DNA of 64,000 nt, from contig NZ_JAICZW010000162.1 in NCBI RefSeq assembly GCF_029057325.1, positions 1 to 64,000 of the forward strand. The letters run 5' to 3'. This DNA is from Bacteroides sp. (lineage in GTDB: Bacteria > Bacteroidota > Bacteroidia > Bacteroidales > Bacteroidaceae). The position numbers were made by a program, and so were the translations under genes. How positions within the stretch are numbered: position 1 is the stretch's first letter; each line of letters begins with the position of its first letter. The notes beneath the pieces were generated by a model, which was not told the origin of the DNA, did no database searches, and saw only the letters and a list, made by a program, of their open reading frames with translations. Below, in pieces: positions 51,407 to 60,518 of the stretch.

Positions 51407-52900
51407 ATGAAAAAGATATTATCCAAAATTTCGTTAGCGTTCGTCGCAACAGCATTCTGCGCTTCTTGTACCAATCTGGAGTCAGAGATGTATGACGTGA
51501 TTAATCCGGGAATCTTCCCCAACAACGAAGCCGATGCAAGCTCATTGGTAACCTCTGCCGCATACGCTCCTTTCCGCTCCAATTGGTATAGCGGATTATA
51601 CACTTCCGCACAAGGCGGCATCCATGTAATCGGCGACATGACCACCGATATCGGCGATTGCCAATGGGACGATGCCGTCTGGCCGGACGTCATCAACGTG
51701 AACTTTACCCCCAATTCAGGCGGAGTAACCTCTTTCTATAGCAACTACATCCGCGACATCAGCAAGATGACTCTGACCATGAAACGCATCGCCAACGTCC
51801 CCATGAATGACAACGTGAAAGCACGCCTCGATGCGGAGTTGCACTGCGGACGCGGTTGGCTGGCCTATACACTGTATGACTTGTACGGCCCTATCCAGGT
51901 AGCCTCTTTGGAATTGTTGAATAGCCCGTTGTCCGATGAAGTGGCTCCCCGTCTTTCACAAGAGGAGATGGTGAAATTCATCGAAGACGATTTGAAAGCT
52001 GCCATCGCCGTTCTTCCGGCTTCTTACAAGATATCGGACAGCAACTATGGTCGTTTCACCAAAGGATTGGCCTACACCGTATTGATGAAACTCTACATGC
52101 ACGAAAAGGATTGGGCAAAAGCCATCGAATGCGGCCGCGAACTGATGAAGCCGGAATATGGCTATGACCTGATGGAGAACTACGAGGACATCTTCACCCT
52201 GGAGAACGAAGGAAACGTCGAGACCATCTGGGCATGCGTTTGCAGCAGCAGCGTAAACCAACAGTTGTGGCAGGCGCACGTACTTTCCAGCGAATATCCG
52301 ACAAAGAACGGAAGCATCCAGAAATGGGGTGGCTACCGCGTGCTTTGGGATTTCTATCATACGTTCGACCCGGCCGACAAACGTCTGAAAGTGTTGGTCG
52401 GTGATTTCATCGGCGAAGATGGCGTACACTATAACGAACAGAACCCCGGTTCTGTACTGATAAAAGGTGCCATGCCTATCAAGTATGGAGAAGATCCTGC
52501 CGCCACCGGCGAGGAAAGCCAGATTGACTGGATTGTATATCGCTACGCCGATGTGTTGACCCTGCTTGCCGAAGCAATCGTCCGTCAAGGCAACGCCGTG
52601 ACATCGGAAGCCATCGACCTGCTGAACCGTGTACACACCCGTGCCGGACTTACCGCTTATACCGCAGCCGACTTTGCCGGTGCCGATGCCTTCCTTGAAG
52701 CCGTATTGACAGAGCGCGGACACGAGTTGTGGTTCGAGGGTGTGCGCCGTTCCGACCTGATTCGTTACGGACGCTACATCGAGTATGCCCGCAGATACAA
52801 GAAATCACCTACTGCACAGGATTACATGAACCTGATGCCGTTGCCGCAGAGCATCATCGATGAAAGCAAAGGTAAGATTATTCAGAATCCCAACTACTAA
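51407..52900 (+). CDS. SusD/RagB-family glycan-binding lipoprotein
   Basis: 497 residues with lipobox FCASC (Cys about residue 22). The alpha-helical TPR-like N-terminal half (about 90-250) with GRGWLAYTLYDLYGPI is typical of SusD, and the C-terminal SusD region (about 330-495) has WIVYRYADVLTLLAEAIVRQ and ERGHELWFEGVRRSDLIRYG. It sits at the cell surface and forms the lid of the SusC channel. A strong terminator follows (52913-52950), so the downstream enzymes are expressed at lower level or from another promoter. Confidence 0.95.
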   Translation: MKKILSKISLAFVATAFCASCTNLESEMYDVINPGIFPNNEADASSLVTSAAYAPFRSNWYSGLYTSAQGGIHVIGDMTTDIGDCQWDDAVWPDVINVNFTPNSGGVTSFYSNYIRDISKMTLTMKRIANVPMNDNVKARLDAELHCGRGWLAYTLYDLYGPIQVASLELLNSPLSDEVAPRLSQEEMVKFIEDDLKAAIAVLPASYKISDSNYGRFTKGLAYTVLMKLYMHEKDWAKAIECGRELMKPEYGYDLMENYEDIFTLENEGNVETIWACVCSSSVNQQLWQAHVLSSEYPTKNGSIQKWGGYRVLWDFYHTFDPADKRLKVLVGDFIGEDGVHYNEQNPGSVLIKGAMPIKYGEDPAATGEESQIDWIVYRYADVLTLLAEAIVRQGNAVTSEAIDLLNRVHTRAGLTAYTAADFAGADAFLEAVLTERGHELWFEGVRRSDLIRYGRYIEYARRYKKSPTAQDYMNLMPLPQSIIDESKGKIIQNPNY

Positions 52901-52912
52901 TAAATAAAGGCA

Positions 52913-52950
52913 AAAGGCTGCCGGATTCATTGCTCCGGCAGCCTTTTTTA
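52913..52950 (+). terminator. Terminator between susD and enzyme genes
   Basis: AAAGGCTGCCGG (52913-52924) pairs with CCGGCAGCCTTT (52935-52946) over a 10-nt loop, with six T at 52944-52949. It splits the PUL into a receptor part and an enzyme part. Confidence 0.92.
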
Positions 52951-52976
52951 ATTATCTCTACCCTCTTGATATCATT

Positions 52977-54116
52977 ATGAAACAACGTTTGTTAGCTTTG
53001 GACGTACTACGCGGACTGACTATCGGCTGCATGATACTGGTGAACAGTCCCGGAACGTGGGCGCATATCTATCCGCCCTTGTCACATTCTCCTTGGAACG
53101 GATTGACAATGGCAGATGTCATCTATCCCTTATTCATGTTTATGATGGGAATGTCCATGTACATCTCTCTGAAGAAATTCTCTTTCGCGCTGCATAAAGC
53201 GTTATTCCTGAAAATCATTCGTCGGACGCTTCTCATTTTCTGCATCGGAACGTTTATTTACGCCACCGCCACTTTCTTAGAGACATTGCGTACCGCGTCT
53301 TTGCAACCCGATTTTGCAGGCAATCCGTGGAAGGCGGCATTCGCGTCATTGGCACACGTGCGCATATTGGGCGTGTTGCAACGCCTTGCCATCTGCTACG
53401 GAATAGGTTCCCTATTGGTGACAACCATCCGCCACCGCTATATACCTTATATAATAGCATTCCTATTGGTGGCCTATTATGGAGTCTTATTAGTAGGAAA
53501 CGGATTCGAGTACGGGCCGGGAAATATCCTCTCGCGAGCCGACCTGTCCATCTTGGGCATATCGCATATCTGCAACGACCGTGGGATAGACCCGGAGGGA
53601 GTGCTGAGCACGATTCCCTCCATCGCGCACGTATTAATAGGTTTCCGCTTCGGAAAGATTTGCCTGGAAACAAGTGACATGAAGGATAAATTGAACCGTC
53701 TGTTCCTCTATGGCTCCATCGGATTGATAGCAGGGTTTCTGTTGCAGGACCTCTGTCCGTTGAACAAGAAAGTGTGGTCGCCTACCTTTGTGTTGGTCAC
53801 TTGCGGCCTGTCCGCCCTCCTGCTGTCCATCCTATTATGGTATATCGATGTGACCAAAACCTATCGGAAAACATCTCTTTTTACTATATTCGGCGCAAAT
53901 CCGCTGTTTTGCTATGTACTTAGTGAGATATTGTATATATTAGCTGACTATTTACCATTACAGGAACAGAGCCTGCACGAAATCTTATACGCCGGTTTGT
54001 CCGGTTGGCTGGGCGACAACGCCTTCGCCTCTTTCGCATACGCCTTCCTTCTAGTGGTGGTCGTATGGCTATTCGGAGCGTATCTGTATAGAAAGAAGAT
54101 TTATATAAAGATTTGA
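52977..54116 (+). CDS. DUF5009 / HGSNAT-like acyltransferase membrane protein
   Basis: 379 residues, about ten membrane helices. The N-terminal LLALDVLRGLTIGCMILVNS and MADVIYPLFMFMMGMSMYIS are hallmarks of the DUF5009/heparan-alpha-glucosaminide N-acetyltransferase group. The human homolog acetylates terminal alpha-glucosamine before an alpha-N-acetylglucosaminidase removes it. A GH89 gene of that very activity lies in the same locus (58193). The link between the two is established for the human lysosome; in this PUL it is an inference. It starts 26 bp after the terminator. Confidence 0.87.
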   Translation: MKQRLLALDVLRGLTIGCMILVNSPGTWAHIYPPLSHSPWNGLTMADVIYPLFMFMMGMSMYISLKKFSFALHKALFLKIIRRTLLIFCIGTFIYATATFLETLRTASLQPDFAGNPWKAAFASLAHVRILGVLQRLAICYGIGSLLVTTIRHRYIPYIIAFLLVAYYGVLLVGNGFEYGPGNILSRADLSILGISHICNDRGIDPEGVLSTIPSIAHVLIGFRFGKICLETSDMKDKLNRLFLYGSIGLIAGFLLQDLCPLNKKVWSPTFVLVTCGLSALLLSILLWYIDVTKTYRKTSLFTIFGANPLFCYVLSEILYILADYLPLQEQSLHEILYAGLSGWLGDNAFASFAYAFLLVVVVWLFGAYLYRKKIYIKI

Positions 54117-54152
54117 CAGGAAGAGTTCCTATCTCTTTAATTACTGACTATT

Positions 54153-55751
54153 ATGAACAAGTTACTATTGTGCGCCTTTGCCTTAGGCCTCGCGTCCACC
54201 ACACAGGCCGACAACGGCAATGCCTTCGACCCTCCCGTCATGGGCTGGAGTTCTTGGAATACCTACCGGGTAAACATCAACGACGCATTGATAAAGAAAC
54301 AAGCCGATGCCATGGTGCAGAAAGGCTTGAAAGAGGCCGGCTACAAATACGTAAATATAGATGACGGCTTCTTCGGCTACAGAGACGAGCACGGTGTCAT
54401 GCAAACCCATCCCGAACGTTTTCCGAACGGGCTGAAAGGAGTTGCCGACCACATCCACTCCTTGGGGCTGAAAGCCGGTATCTATTCAGACGGAGGAAGC
54501 AACACGTGCGGTTCCATCTGGGACAACGATGCCAATGGGGTAGGCTCCGGCCTATACGGACACGAGCACCAGGATGCCGATTTATACTTCAACAAATGGG
54601 GGTTCGACTTCATCAAGATAGACTATTGCGGCGCTTCGCAAGAGCTGAGTCTGGACGAAGAGAAGCGATACACGGAAATCCGCCGCGCCATCGACAAGGT
54701 GGCGGGCAACCATGTCTCCATCAACGTATGCCGATGGGCATTCCCGGGCACTTGGGCAAAGAACATCGGTTGTTCCTGGCGCATCAGCAGCGACATCCGT
54801 CCGGAATGGAAATCGGTGAAGTACATCATCGGCAAGAACCTCTACCTTTCAGCATACGCCGAAGGCGGCCATTACAACGACATGGATATGCTGGAAATAG
54901 GCCGTGGGCTAAAACCGGAAGAGGAAGAGGTGCATTTCGGAATGTGGTGCATCATGAGTTCTCCCCTGTTGATAGGCTGTGACCTGACAAGCATCCCCGA
55001 AGCCTCGCTAAAACTCCTGAAGAACAAGGAACTGATAGCCCTGAATCAAGACCCGTTGGGACTGCAAGCCTACGTAGTGCAGCACGCAAACGAGGGCTAC
55101 GTATTGGTGAAGGACATTGAACAGGCACGCGGCACGACACGTGCGGTGGCCCTGTACAATCCGTCGGACAGCGTGTGTGGCTTTTCCGTCCCGCTGGAGA
55201 TACTGGAAATGGGAGGCAAGGTAAAGATGCGCGACTTGGTGAAACAGAAAGACCTTCCGACCGTGCGGGGAACCCTGAAGCGGAAACTGCCCCCGCATAG
55301 TGTACTGATTCTGCGGATGACAGCGGAACAACGCCTTGAACCCACACGCTACGAAGCGGAATGGGCCTACCTGCCTTGCTTCAACGACTTGGGCCTCCGT
55401 CCGAAAACCATCCTTTATGCCCCGATGAAGGAAGCGTCCGGCGGTATGAAAATCAGCTATTTGGGAGGAAGCACCGAGAACCATGCCGAATGGAGCAACG
55501 TATATAGCGAGAAAGGCGGAATGTATGACATGACCATCCGGTACGTGCCGCATGCCGACCGCAAACTGGAAATCAAAGTGAACAACGAGAAAAGCATCTT
55601 GCTGAAAGACCTTACCGGCACAAACAACGAGCCACTCGCATCCGTCACGGTGCGTGTGTGCCTGAAGCCGGGCAACAACATAGTCCGCATGGGAAGCCCC
55701 TATTGCTGGGCACCGGACATTGATTGCTTTACTTTACAAAAAACAGATTGA
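54153..55751 (+). CDS. GH27 alpha-galactosidase
   Basis: 532 residues with signal peptide (MNKLLLCAFALGLASTTQA). The family 27 barrel shows MGWSSWNTYRVNIND, YKYVNIDDGFFG, the nucleophile Asp (about 157) in FIKIDYCGA and the acid/base Asp (about 214) in WRISSDIRP. The C-terminal part (about 395-530), starting RYEAEWAYL, resembles a family 35/6 carbohydrate-binding module. It would release alpha-linked galactose from host glycans such as the B antigen or alpha-Gal caps. Two further hydrolase genes follow with gaps of 6 and 53 bp. Confidence 0.93.
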   Translation: MNKLLLCAFALGLASTTQADNGNAFDPPVMGWSSWNTYRVNINDALIKKQADAMVQKGLKEAGYKYVNIDDGFFGYRDEHGVMQTHPERFPNGLKGVADHIHSLGLKAGIYSDGGSNTCGSIWDNDANGVGSGLYGHEHQDADLYFNKWGFDFIKIDYCGASQELSLDEEKRYTEIRRAIDKVAGNHVSINVCRWAFPGTWAKNIGCSWRISSDIRPEWKSVKYIIGKNLYLSAYAEGGHYNDMDMLEIGRGLKPEEEEVHFGMWCIMSSPLLIGCDLTSIPEASLKLLKNKELIALNQDPLGLQAYVVQHANEGYVLVKDIEQARGTTRAVALYNPSDSVCGFSVPLEILEMGGKVKMRDLVKQKDLPTVRGTLKRKLPPHSVLILRMTAEQRLEPTRYEAEWAYLPCFNDLGLRPKTILYAPMKEASGGMKISYLGGSTENHAEWSNVYSEKGGMYDMTIRYVPHADRKLEIKVNNEKSILLKDLTGTNNEPLASVTVRVCLKPGNNIVRMGSPYCWAPDIDCFTLQKTD

Positions 55752-55757
55752 TTAATC

Positions 55758-58139
55758 ATGAAAAGAATTTGCATCCTTATAATAACCCTGTTAGGGGGAA
55801 TAAACATCATCGGACAAACCAGTTGGAAACGCAACGGATGGGAATGCCGCATCTCAGAGAAAGGGACGTTGGAACAGATTGTCTTTAAAGGCAACCAACG
55901 CAACGATACGATTCCCTTTTTCCACGACCCAAGCAACGCAGGTCCCAGTTTCTACGCCAACACCGGCCATGGAGACGTGAAAGCAACCTGGATTCCGGAC
56001 GGCTATCACTCCTACCGGGCCACCATCGACCATGTGGAATGCCGCCTCACCTATAAAGAATGGAAAGGACAGCCCGCCATGGAAATCACTTTGGAAAACA
56101 AGGGAAATGCTCCCTTTCAGCCCGTAAAGGCAGGAATAAGACTGGGCATCGACACCTACATGGACAAGTATCCCGACTGGTTCGGAAAATACTTTCCCAC
56201 ACTGATGATGAACGAGAAGACCCATTTCTATGGGTATCTACAGACACCGTCGGGACATACGTTGGGAGTCGTCTCGCCACAGCCCGTCGCCTCGTGGAGC
56301 GTGGACTACAATTTAGGATATCAGGACCCGGCTCCCCACTGGTTCATGGGACACCGCATCGAGTCCTTGAACCTCGACCTGCTGAATGCGTTGCCCCTGC
56401 CTCAACATTGTCCCCAAGATTTGTGGAACCTGAAACAGGGAGAGTCCAAGACATGGATCGTCGCCTTTGTCAACATCAACACTCCCGATGAATTTGAAGC
56501 GACCCTCCACCAGACAGCCGGCATCCCCCTGATTCGCATGCCGCAAACGACCTATCAGCCCCAAGAGACCGCCGTCTTTGAAGTGCTCGCCTCCACACCG
56601 ACGATTGAAGTGACAAACGACCAAGGAGAGCCGCAGCCGGTCACGATAAAAAACAAGTCGGGCAAGGTGAAAGAGGTAGCCTGTACGCTACCTGCCGTAG
56701 GCCTTTACACCGTGAAGGTCACAGACGGCGACAAGCTGGCACAAGGAGTATTGTCCGCCCACGCTTCTTGGGAATGGATCTTGCGACACGCACGCAAAGG
56801 TGCCTTGAAGTACCACCAGAAAGCAACTTCGCACATTGAAAGCTGGTACGGTTTCCACTCCTCCTTCATCGCCGCCAAATACTTCCCGGAGAAAACGGTG
56901 GACGAAGCGTTGCGAAACCGTTTCGACTACCTGTTCGGACTGCTGCACAATCAGGAAAAGATGGAACCGACATATTACGCCTCGCGCATTCAGAACACAT
57001 CGGGCACAATAGGCATGCTGGTGGACAAATACGAAGCCTACGGCGACTTGGAAGACCTGAAGAAAGCCTCCCGCCTCGCCGACTGGCTGATGAACACCTG
57101 GCAACGCAAGGACGGCGCATACGTGAACCGCAACACGGTATATACCAGTGTCATCTATGTCGCCAAAAGCATGCTGGAACTTACGTTGGCCGAACAGGAA
57201 TTGGGCAAAAAGGAAGCCGCTTGGAAAGAGGCCGCCGACCGCCACTACATCTCCGCCAAGCGAGCCATCGACCAGTTGGTCGCCTCACAAGGAGATTTTG
57301 AGACAGAAGGGGAACTGACTTTTGAAGACGGCATGATTTCCTGTTCGGCACTCCAGATAGGTATGCTTGCGTTGATGCAACAAGACGAAAAGGAACGCAA
57401 ACACTATACGGATGCCATGCTACAAATACTGAACAGCCACGACTGCCTGGCCCAATTGCGTGTTCCCGATGCCCGCCGTCGCGGAGGAACCATGCGCTAT
57501 TGGGAAGCCCAATACGACGTGCAGATGCTGCCCAACATGTTCAACTCGCCCCACGGCTGGAGCGGATGGCGTGCCTACGCCACCTATTATGCCTACCTGC
57601 TGACCGGTGAAGAGCGTTGGCTGAAAGAGACCTTCAACGCCATGGGAGCTTTCTCCAACCTGATAGACTACCGCTCCGGCGACTTGCGATGGGCGTTCGT
57701 GGTTGACCCTTACTTGAAGGTGAAGCAGGCGTGCAGCGCAGACACGCATGTAACGGCGGACTCCTTGAGTTTCGGCAACCCCCATCCCGAATTGTACGAC
57801 ACCCGCGAATTTGTCATCGGCGAACAATATGTCAACATGATTAGCGACTGGCAGACCGTCAACACCCAGGACAACGACGTACACGAGCTCTTCAAGTGCA
57901 TCGGCGAAGCCATGCTGACCAACGCCTTCATCATAGAACGGCCCGACGGCGAAGTGACAGGCTACAATTGCCAAGTGACCCGCCAAGGAAACAAGCTGAC
58001 CGTAAAGGCCAACGAAAAGCAGATAGTCAACCTGCATTGCAACACCCGAAACGCCTGCACCATTTCCTTCAACGGAAAGAGCCGGGAACTGAAAGAGCCT
58101 TATCGGGGATGGGCTTTCGGAAAAGACATCTATCAATAA
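55758..58139 (+). CDS. Unclassified (alpha/alpha)6-barrel protein of the PUL
   Basis: 793 residues with a signal peptide (ILIITLLGGINIIGQ). The N-terminal third (about 20-330) is beta-rich, and the rest (about 340-690) looks like a six-hairpin (alpha/alpha)6 toroid: SWYGFHSSFIAAKYF, QNTSGTIGMLVDKYEAYGD, FNSPHGWSGWRAYATYYAYL. A small beta domain ends the protein. The fold is shared by many glycosidases and epimerases, and conserved acidic residues such as in FEDGMISCS could be catalytic. I cannot assign a GH family. It sits between GH27 and GH89 genes, so action on the same glycan is likely. Confidence 0.75.
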   Translation: MKRICILIITLLGGINIIGQTSWKRNGWECRISEKGTLEQIVFKGNQRNDTIPFFHDPSNAGPSFYANTGHGDVKATWIPDGYHSYRATIDHVECRLTYKEWKGQPAMEITLENKGNAPFQPVKAGIRLGIDTYMDKYPDWFGKYFPTLMMNEKTHFYGYLQTPSGHTLGVVSPQPVASWSVDYNLGYQDPAPHWFMGHRIESLNLDLLNALPLPQHCPQDLWNLKQGESKTWIVAFVNINTPDEFEATLHQTAGIPLIRMPQTTYQPQETAVFEVLASTPTIEVTNDQGEPQPVTIKNKSGKVKEVACTLPAVGLYTVKVTDGDKLAQGVLSAHASWEWILRHARKGALKYHQKATSHIESWYGFHSSFIAAKYFPEKTVDEALRNRFDYLFGLLHNQEKMEPTYYASRIQNTSGTIGMLVDKYEAYGDLEDLKKASRLADWLMNTWQRKDGAYVNRNTVYTSVIYVAKSMLELTLAEQELGKKEAAWKEAADRHYISAKRAIDQLVASQGDFETEGELTFEDGMISCSALQIGMLALMQQDEKERKHYTDAMLQILNSHDCLAQLRVPDARRRGGTMRYWEAQYDVQMLPNMFNSPHGWSGWRAYATYYAYLLTGEERWLKETFNAMGAFSNLIDYRSGDLRWAFVVDPYLKVKQACSADTHVTADSLSFGNPHPELYDTREFVIGEQYVNMISDWQTVNTQDNDVHELFKCIGEAMLTNAFIIERPDGEVTGYNCQVTRQGNKLTVKANEKQIVNLHCNTRNACTISFNGKSRELKEPYRGWAFGKDIYQ

Positions 58140-58192
58140 GGAGGGAGTTATTCCATCTAACCCAAACGCCATAACCTAAAAACAAAACGAAT

Positions 58193-60346
58193 ATGAGAAC
58201 AATTAGCTTTATTTGCATGCTCTGTCTGACACTGCTCGCCCAAGCCGCCTCTCCCATACAAGGCTTGCTGGAGCGCATTGACAAAGGAGCGTCACGCAAG
58301 TTTATCATCGAACAAGTGAAGTCACCGACCGACTTCTTCGAATTAGACCAGAAAGGTGACAAAGTAGTCATCCGCGGAAACACTCCCGTAAGCATTGCCA
58401 CGGGACTGAACTGGTACTTGAAGTACTACGCAGGCATCCAACTTTCGTGGAACGGAATGACAGCGCAACTCCCCGCCACACTTCCGGCTGTGCCCCGAAA
58501 GGAACGCCACGAAACGGAACTGAACTACCGCTACGACTTCAACTACTGTACCCATTCCTACACCATGGCATTCTGGGACTGGGAACGCTGGGAAAAGGAA
58601 ATCGACTGGATGGCGCTGCACGGCATCAACCTTCCTCTGGCGGTAGTAGGTACAGATGTGGTGTGGTACAACGTACTGAGCAAATTAGGCTACAGCAAAG
58701 AGGAAATCAACGAGTTCATCGCCGGTCCCGCCTTCCAGGGCTGGTGGCTGATGAACAACCTTGAAGGCTGGGGAGGTCCCAATCCCGATAGTTGGTACAA
58801 ACAGCGTGAAGCATTGCAGAAACGAATTTTGAAGCGCATGAACGAGTACGGCATCCATCCGGTATTGCCCGGCTATTCGGGCATGGTGCCGCACAATGCC
58901 AAGGAACGTTTGGGACTGAATGTCTCCGACCCCGGCCTGTGGTGCGGTTATCGCCGTCCTGCCTTCCTGCAACCCACCGACCCGCGCTTTCAGGAGATAG
59001 CCAACCTCTACTACAAAGAGATGACACGCCTCTACGGCAAAGCCGATTTTTACAGCATGGACCCCTTCCATGAAGGAGGAAACACAGCAGGGGTCGATTT
59101 GGATGCCGCCGGTCAAGCCATCTGGAAAGCGATGAAGAAAGCGAATCCCAAAGCCGTATGGGTGGCACAAGCGTGGCAGGCGAATCCCCGCCAGAAGATG
59201 ATTGAGAATCTTCCCGCAGGCGACCTGATTGTGCTCGACCTCTTTTCGGAAAGCCGCCCTCAATGGGGCGACCCTGAATCGACCTGGTATAGGAAAGAAG
59301 GATTCGGACAACACGACTGGCTCTACTGCATGCTGCTGAATTATGGCGGCAATGTAGGTTTGCACGGAAAGATGAAGCATGTGATCGACGAGTTCTACAA
59401 AGCGAAAGCATCTCCCTTCGGAAAGACAATGAAAGGTGTGGGTATGACGATGGAAGGTTCCGAGAACAATCCGGTGATGTTCGAACTGCTGTGCGAACTG
59501 CCGTGGCGACCCGAACAATTTGATAAGGATGAGTGGCTGAAAGCCTACACGGTGGCACGCTACGGTAAGGCAGACCCCAACGTGCAGGAAGCCTGGCTGC
59601 TGTTGAGCAACACCATCTACAACTGCCCACCCCAAAACACCCAACAGGGAACACATGAGTCCGTCTTTTGCGCACGCCCGGGCCACAACGTTTACCAAGC
59701 ATCCAGTTGGAGCGAAATGAAGCCCTACTACAAGCCGGAAGATGTTATCCGTGCTGCCGGAATCATGCTTGCGGCGGCAGACCACTTCAAGGGCAACAAC
59801 AATTTTGAATATGACCTGATTGACATTGTCCGTCAGGCGGTAGCCGAGAAAGGACGTTTGGTCTATCCCATTATGACAGACGCATACAAGGCGGGAGAAA
59901 AGCAACTTTTTGAAGCCGCCTCGCAACGTTTCCTCGATTTGATTATGCTACAGGACCAACTGCTTGCCACCCGTCCCGAATTCAAAGTAGGTACATGGGT
60001 TCAGCAGGCACGAAACTTAGGCGGCACTACGGAAGAAAAAGATTTGTACGAATGGAACGCACGTGTACAAATCACCACTTGGGGAAACCGCACGGCAGCC
60101 GACAACGGCGGGTTGCGCGACTATGCGCACAAGGAGTGGAACGGCCTGTTGCGTGACTTCTATTACAACCGCTGGAAAGTATGGATTGAGCAGCAAAAGG
60201 CACAACTGAACGGGGCACCAGCAAAGAAGATAGATTTCTACGCTCTCGAAGAGCCGTGGACCAAGCAAACCAACTCTTATGCCTCGCAACCCGAAGGGGA
60301 TGTCATAGAGATGGCTAAAGAGGTTTATTGTAAGATTACAAAATAA
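58193..60346 (+). CDS. GH89 alpha-N-acetylglucosaminidase
   Basis: 717 residues with signal peptide (ending AQAAS). Family 89 signatures: YDFNYCTHSYTMAFWDWERW, WMALHGINLPLAVVG, YSMDPFHEGGN (about 292-302), VWVAQAWQANPRQKM, LDLFSESRPQW and MTMEGSENNPVMFELLCELP (catalytic Glu region, about 422-441). It is the bacterial relative of human NAGLU and removes terminal alpha-GlcNAc, for example the alpha-1,4-linked GlcNAc cap of gastric mucin O-glycans. It is the last gene of the PUL; a 22-bp-phased palindrome cluster (60373-60450) follows. Confidence 0.95.
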   Translation: MRTISFICMLCLTLLAQAASPIQGLLERIDKGASRKFIIEQVKSPTDFFELDQKGDKVVIRGNTPVSIATGLNWYLKYYAGIQLSWNGMTAQLPATLPAVPRKERHETELNYRYDFNYCTHSYTMAFWDWERWEKEIDWMALHGINLPLAVVGTDVVWYNVLSKLGYSKEEINEFIAGPAFQGWWLMNNLEGWGGPNPDSWYKQREALQKRILKRMNEYGIHPVLPGYSGMVPHNAKERLGLNVSDPGLWCGYRRPAFLQPTDPRFQEIANLYYKEMTRLYGKADFYSMDPFHEGGNTAGVDLDAAGQAIWKAMKKANPKAVWVAQAWQANPRQKMIENLPAGDLIVLDLFSESRPQWGDPESTWYRKEGFGQHDWLYCMLLNYGGNVGLHGKMKHVIDEFYKAKASPFGKTMKGVGMTMEGSENNPVMFELLCELPWRPEQFDKDEWLKAYTVARYGKADPNVQEAWLLLSNTIYNCPPQNTQQGTHESVFCARPGHNVYQASSWSEMKPYYKPEDVIRAAGIMLAAADHFKGNNNFEYDLIDIVRQAVAEKGRLVYPIMTDAYKAGEKQLFEAASQRFLDLIMLQDQLLATRPEFKVGTWVQQARNLGGTTEEKDLYEWNARVQITTWGNRTAADNGGLRDYAHKEWNGLLRDFYYNRWKVWIEQQKAQLNGAPAKKIDFYALEEPWTKQTNSYASQPEGDVIEMAKEVYCKITK

Positions 60347-60372
60347 CCAATATCCCCCCGTTTGACAGACGC

Positions 60373-60450
60373 AAGTGTCTGTCGTCTCAAAGTCCAGTGT
60401 CTGTCGCGACAGACACTGGACTTTGTCACGTTGGAAGCAAGTGTCTGTCA
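60373..60450. repeat. 22-bp phased cluster with 38-bp perfect palindrome (E)
   Basis: AAGTGTCTGTCG (60373), CAGTGTCTGTCG (60395) and AAGTGTCTGTCA (60439) stand in 22-bp phase. The slot at 60417 is taken by the inverted side of a perfect 38-bp palindrome (60388-60425, centre GTCG/CGAC). A further inverted half GACAGAC lies at 60364-60370. It lies between the converging GH89 and RecD-like genes. No T-run follows, so a plain terminator is unlikely. Confidence 0.9.
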
Positions 60451-60518
60451 ATTCGCTTATTCAACACTGTAAATCAACACATTAATTTATCCCATAACTT
60501 AAACAAGCAAAGGATGGC

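Noticed and set aside
60388..60425. Intrinsic terminator after GH89
   Set aside because: A perfect palindrome is present but there is no T-run on either strand; it belongs to the phased cluster.
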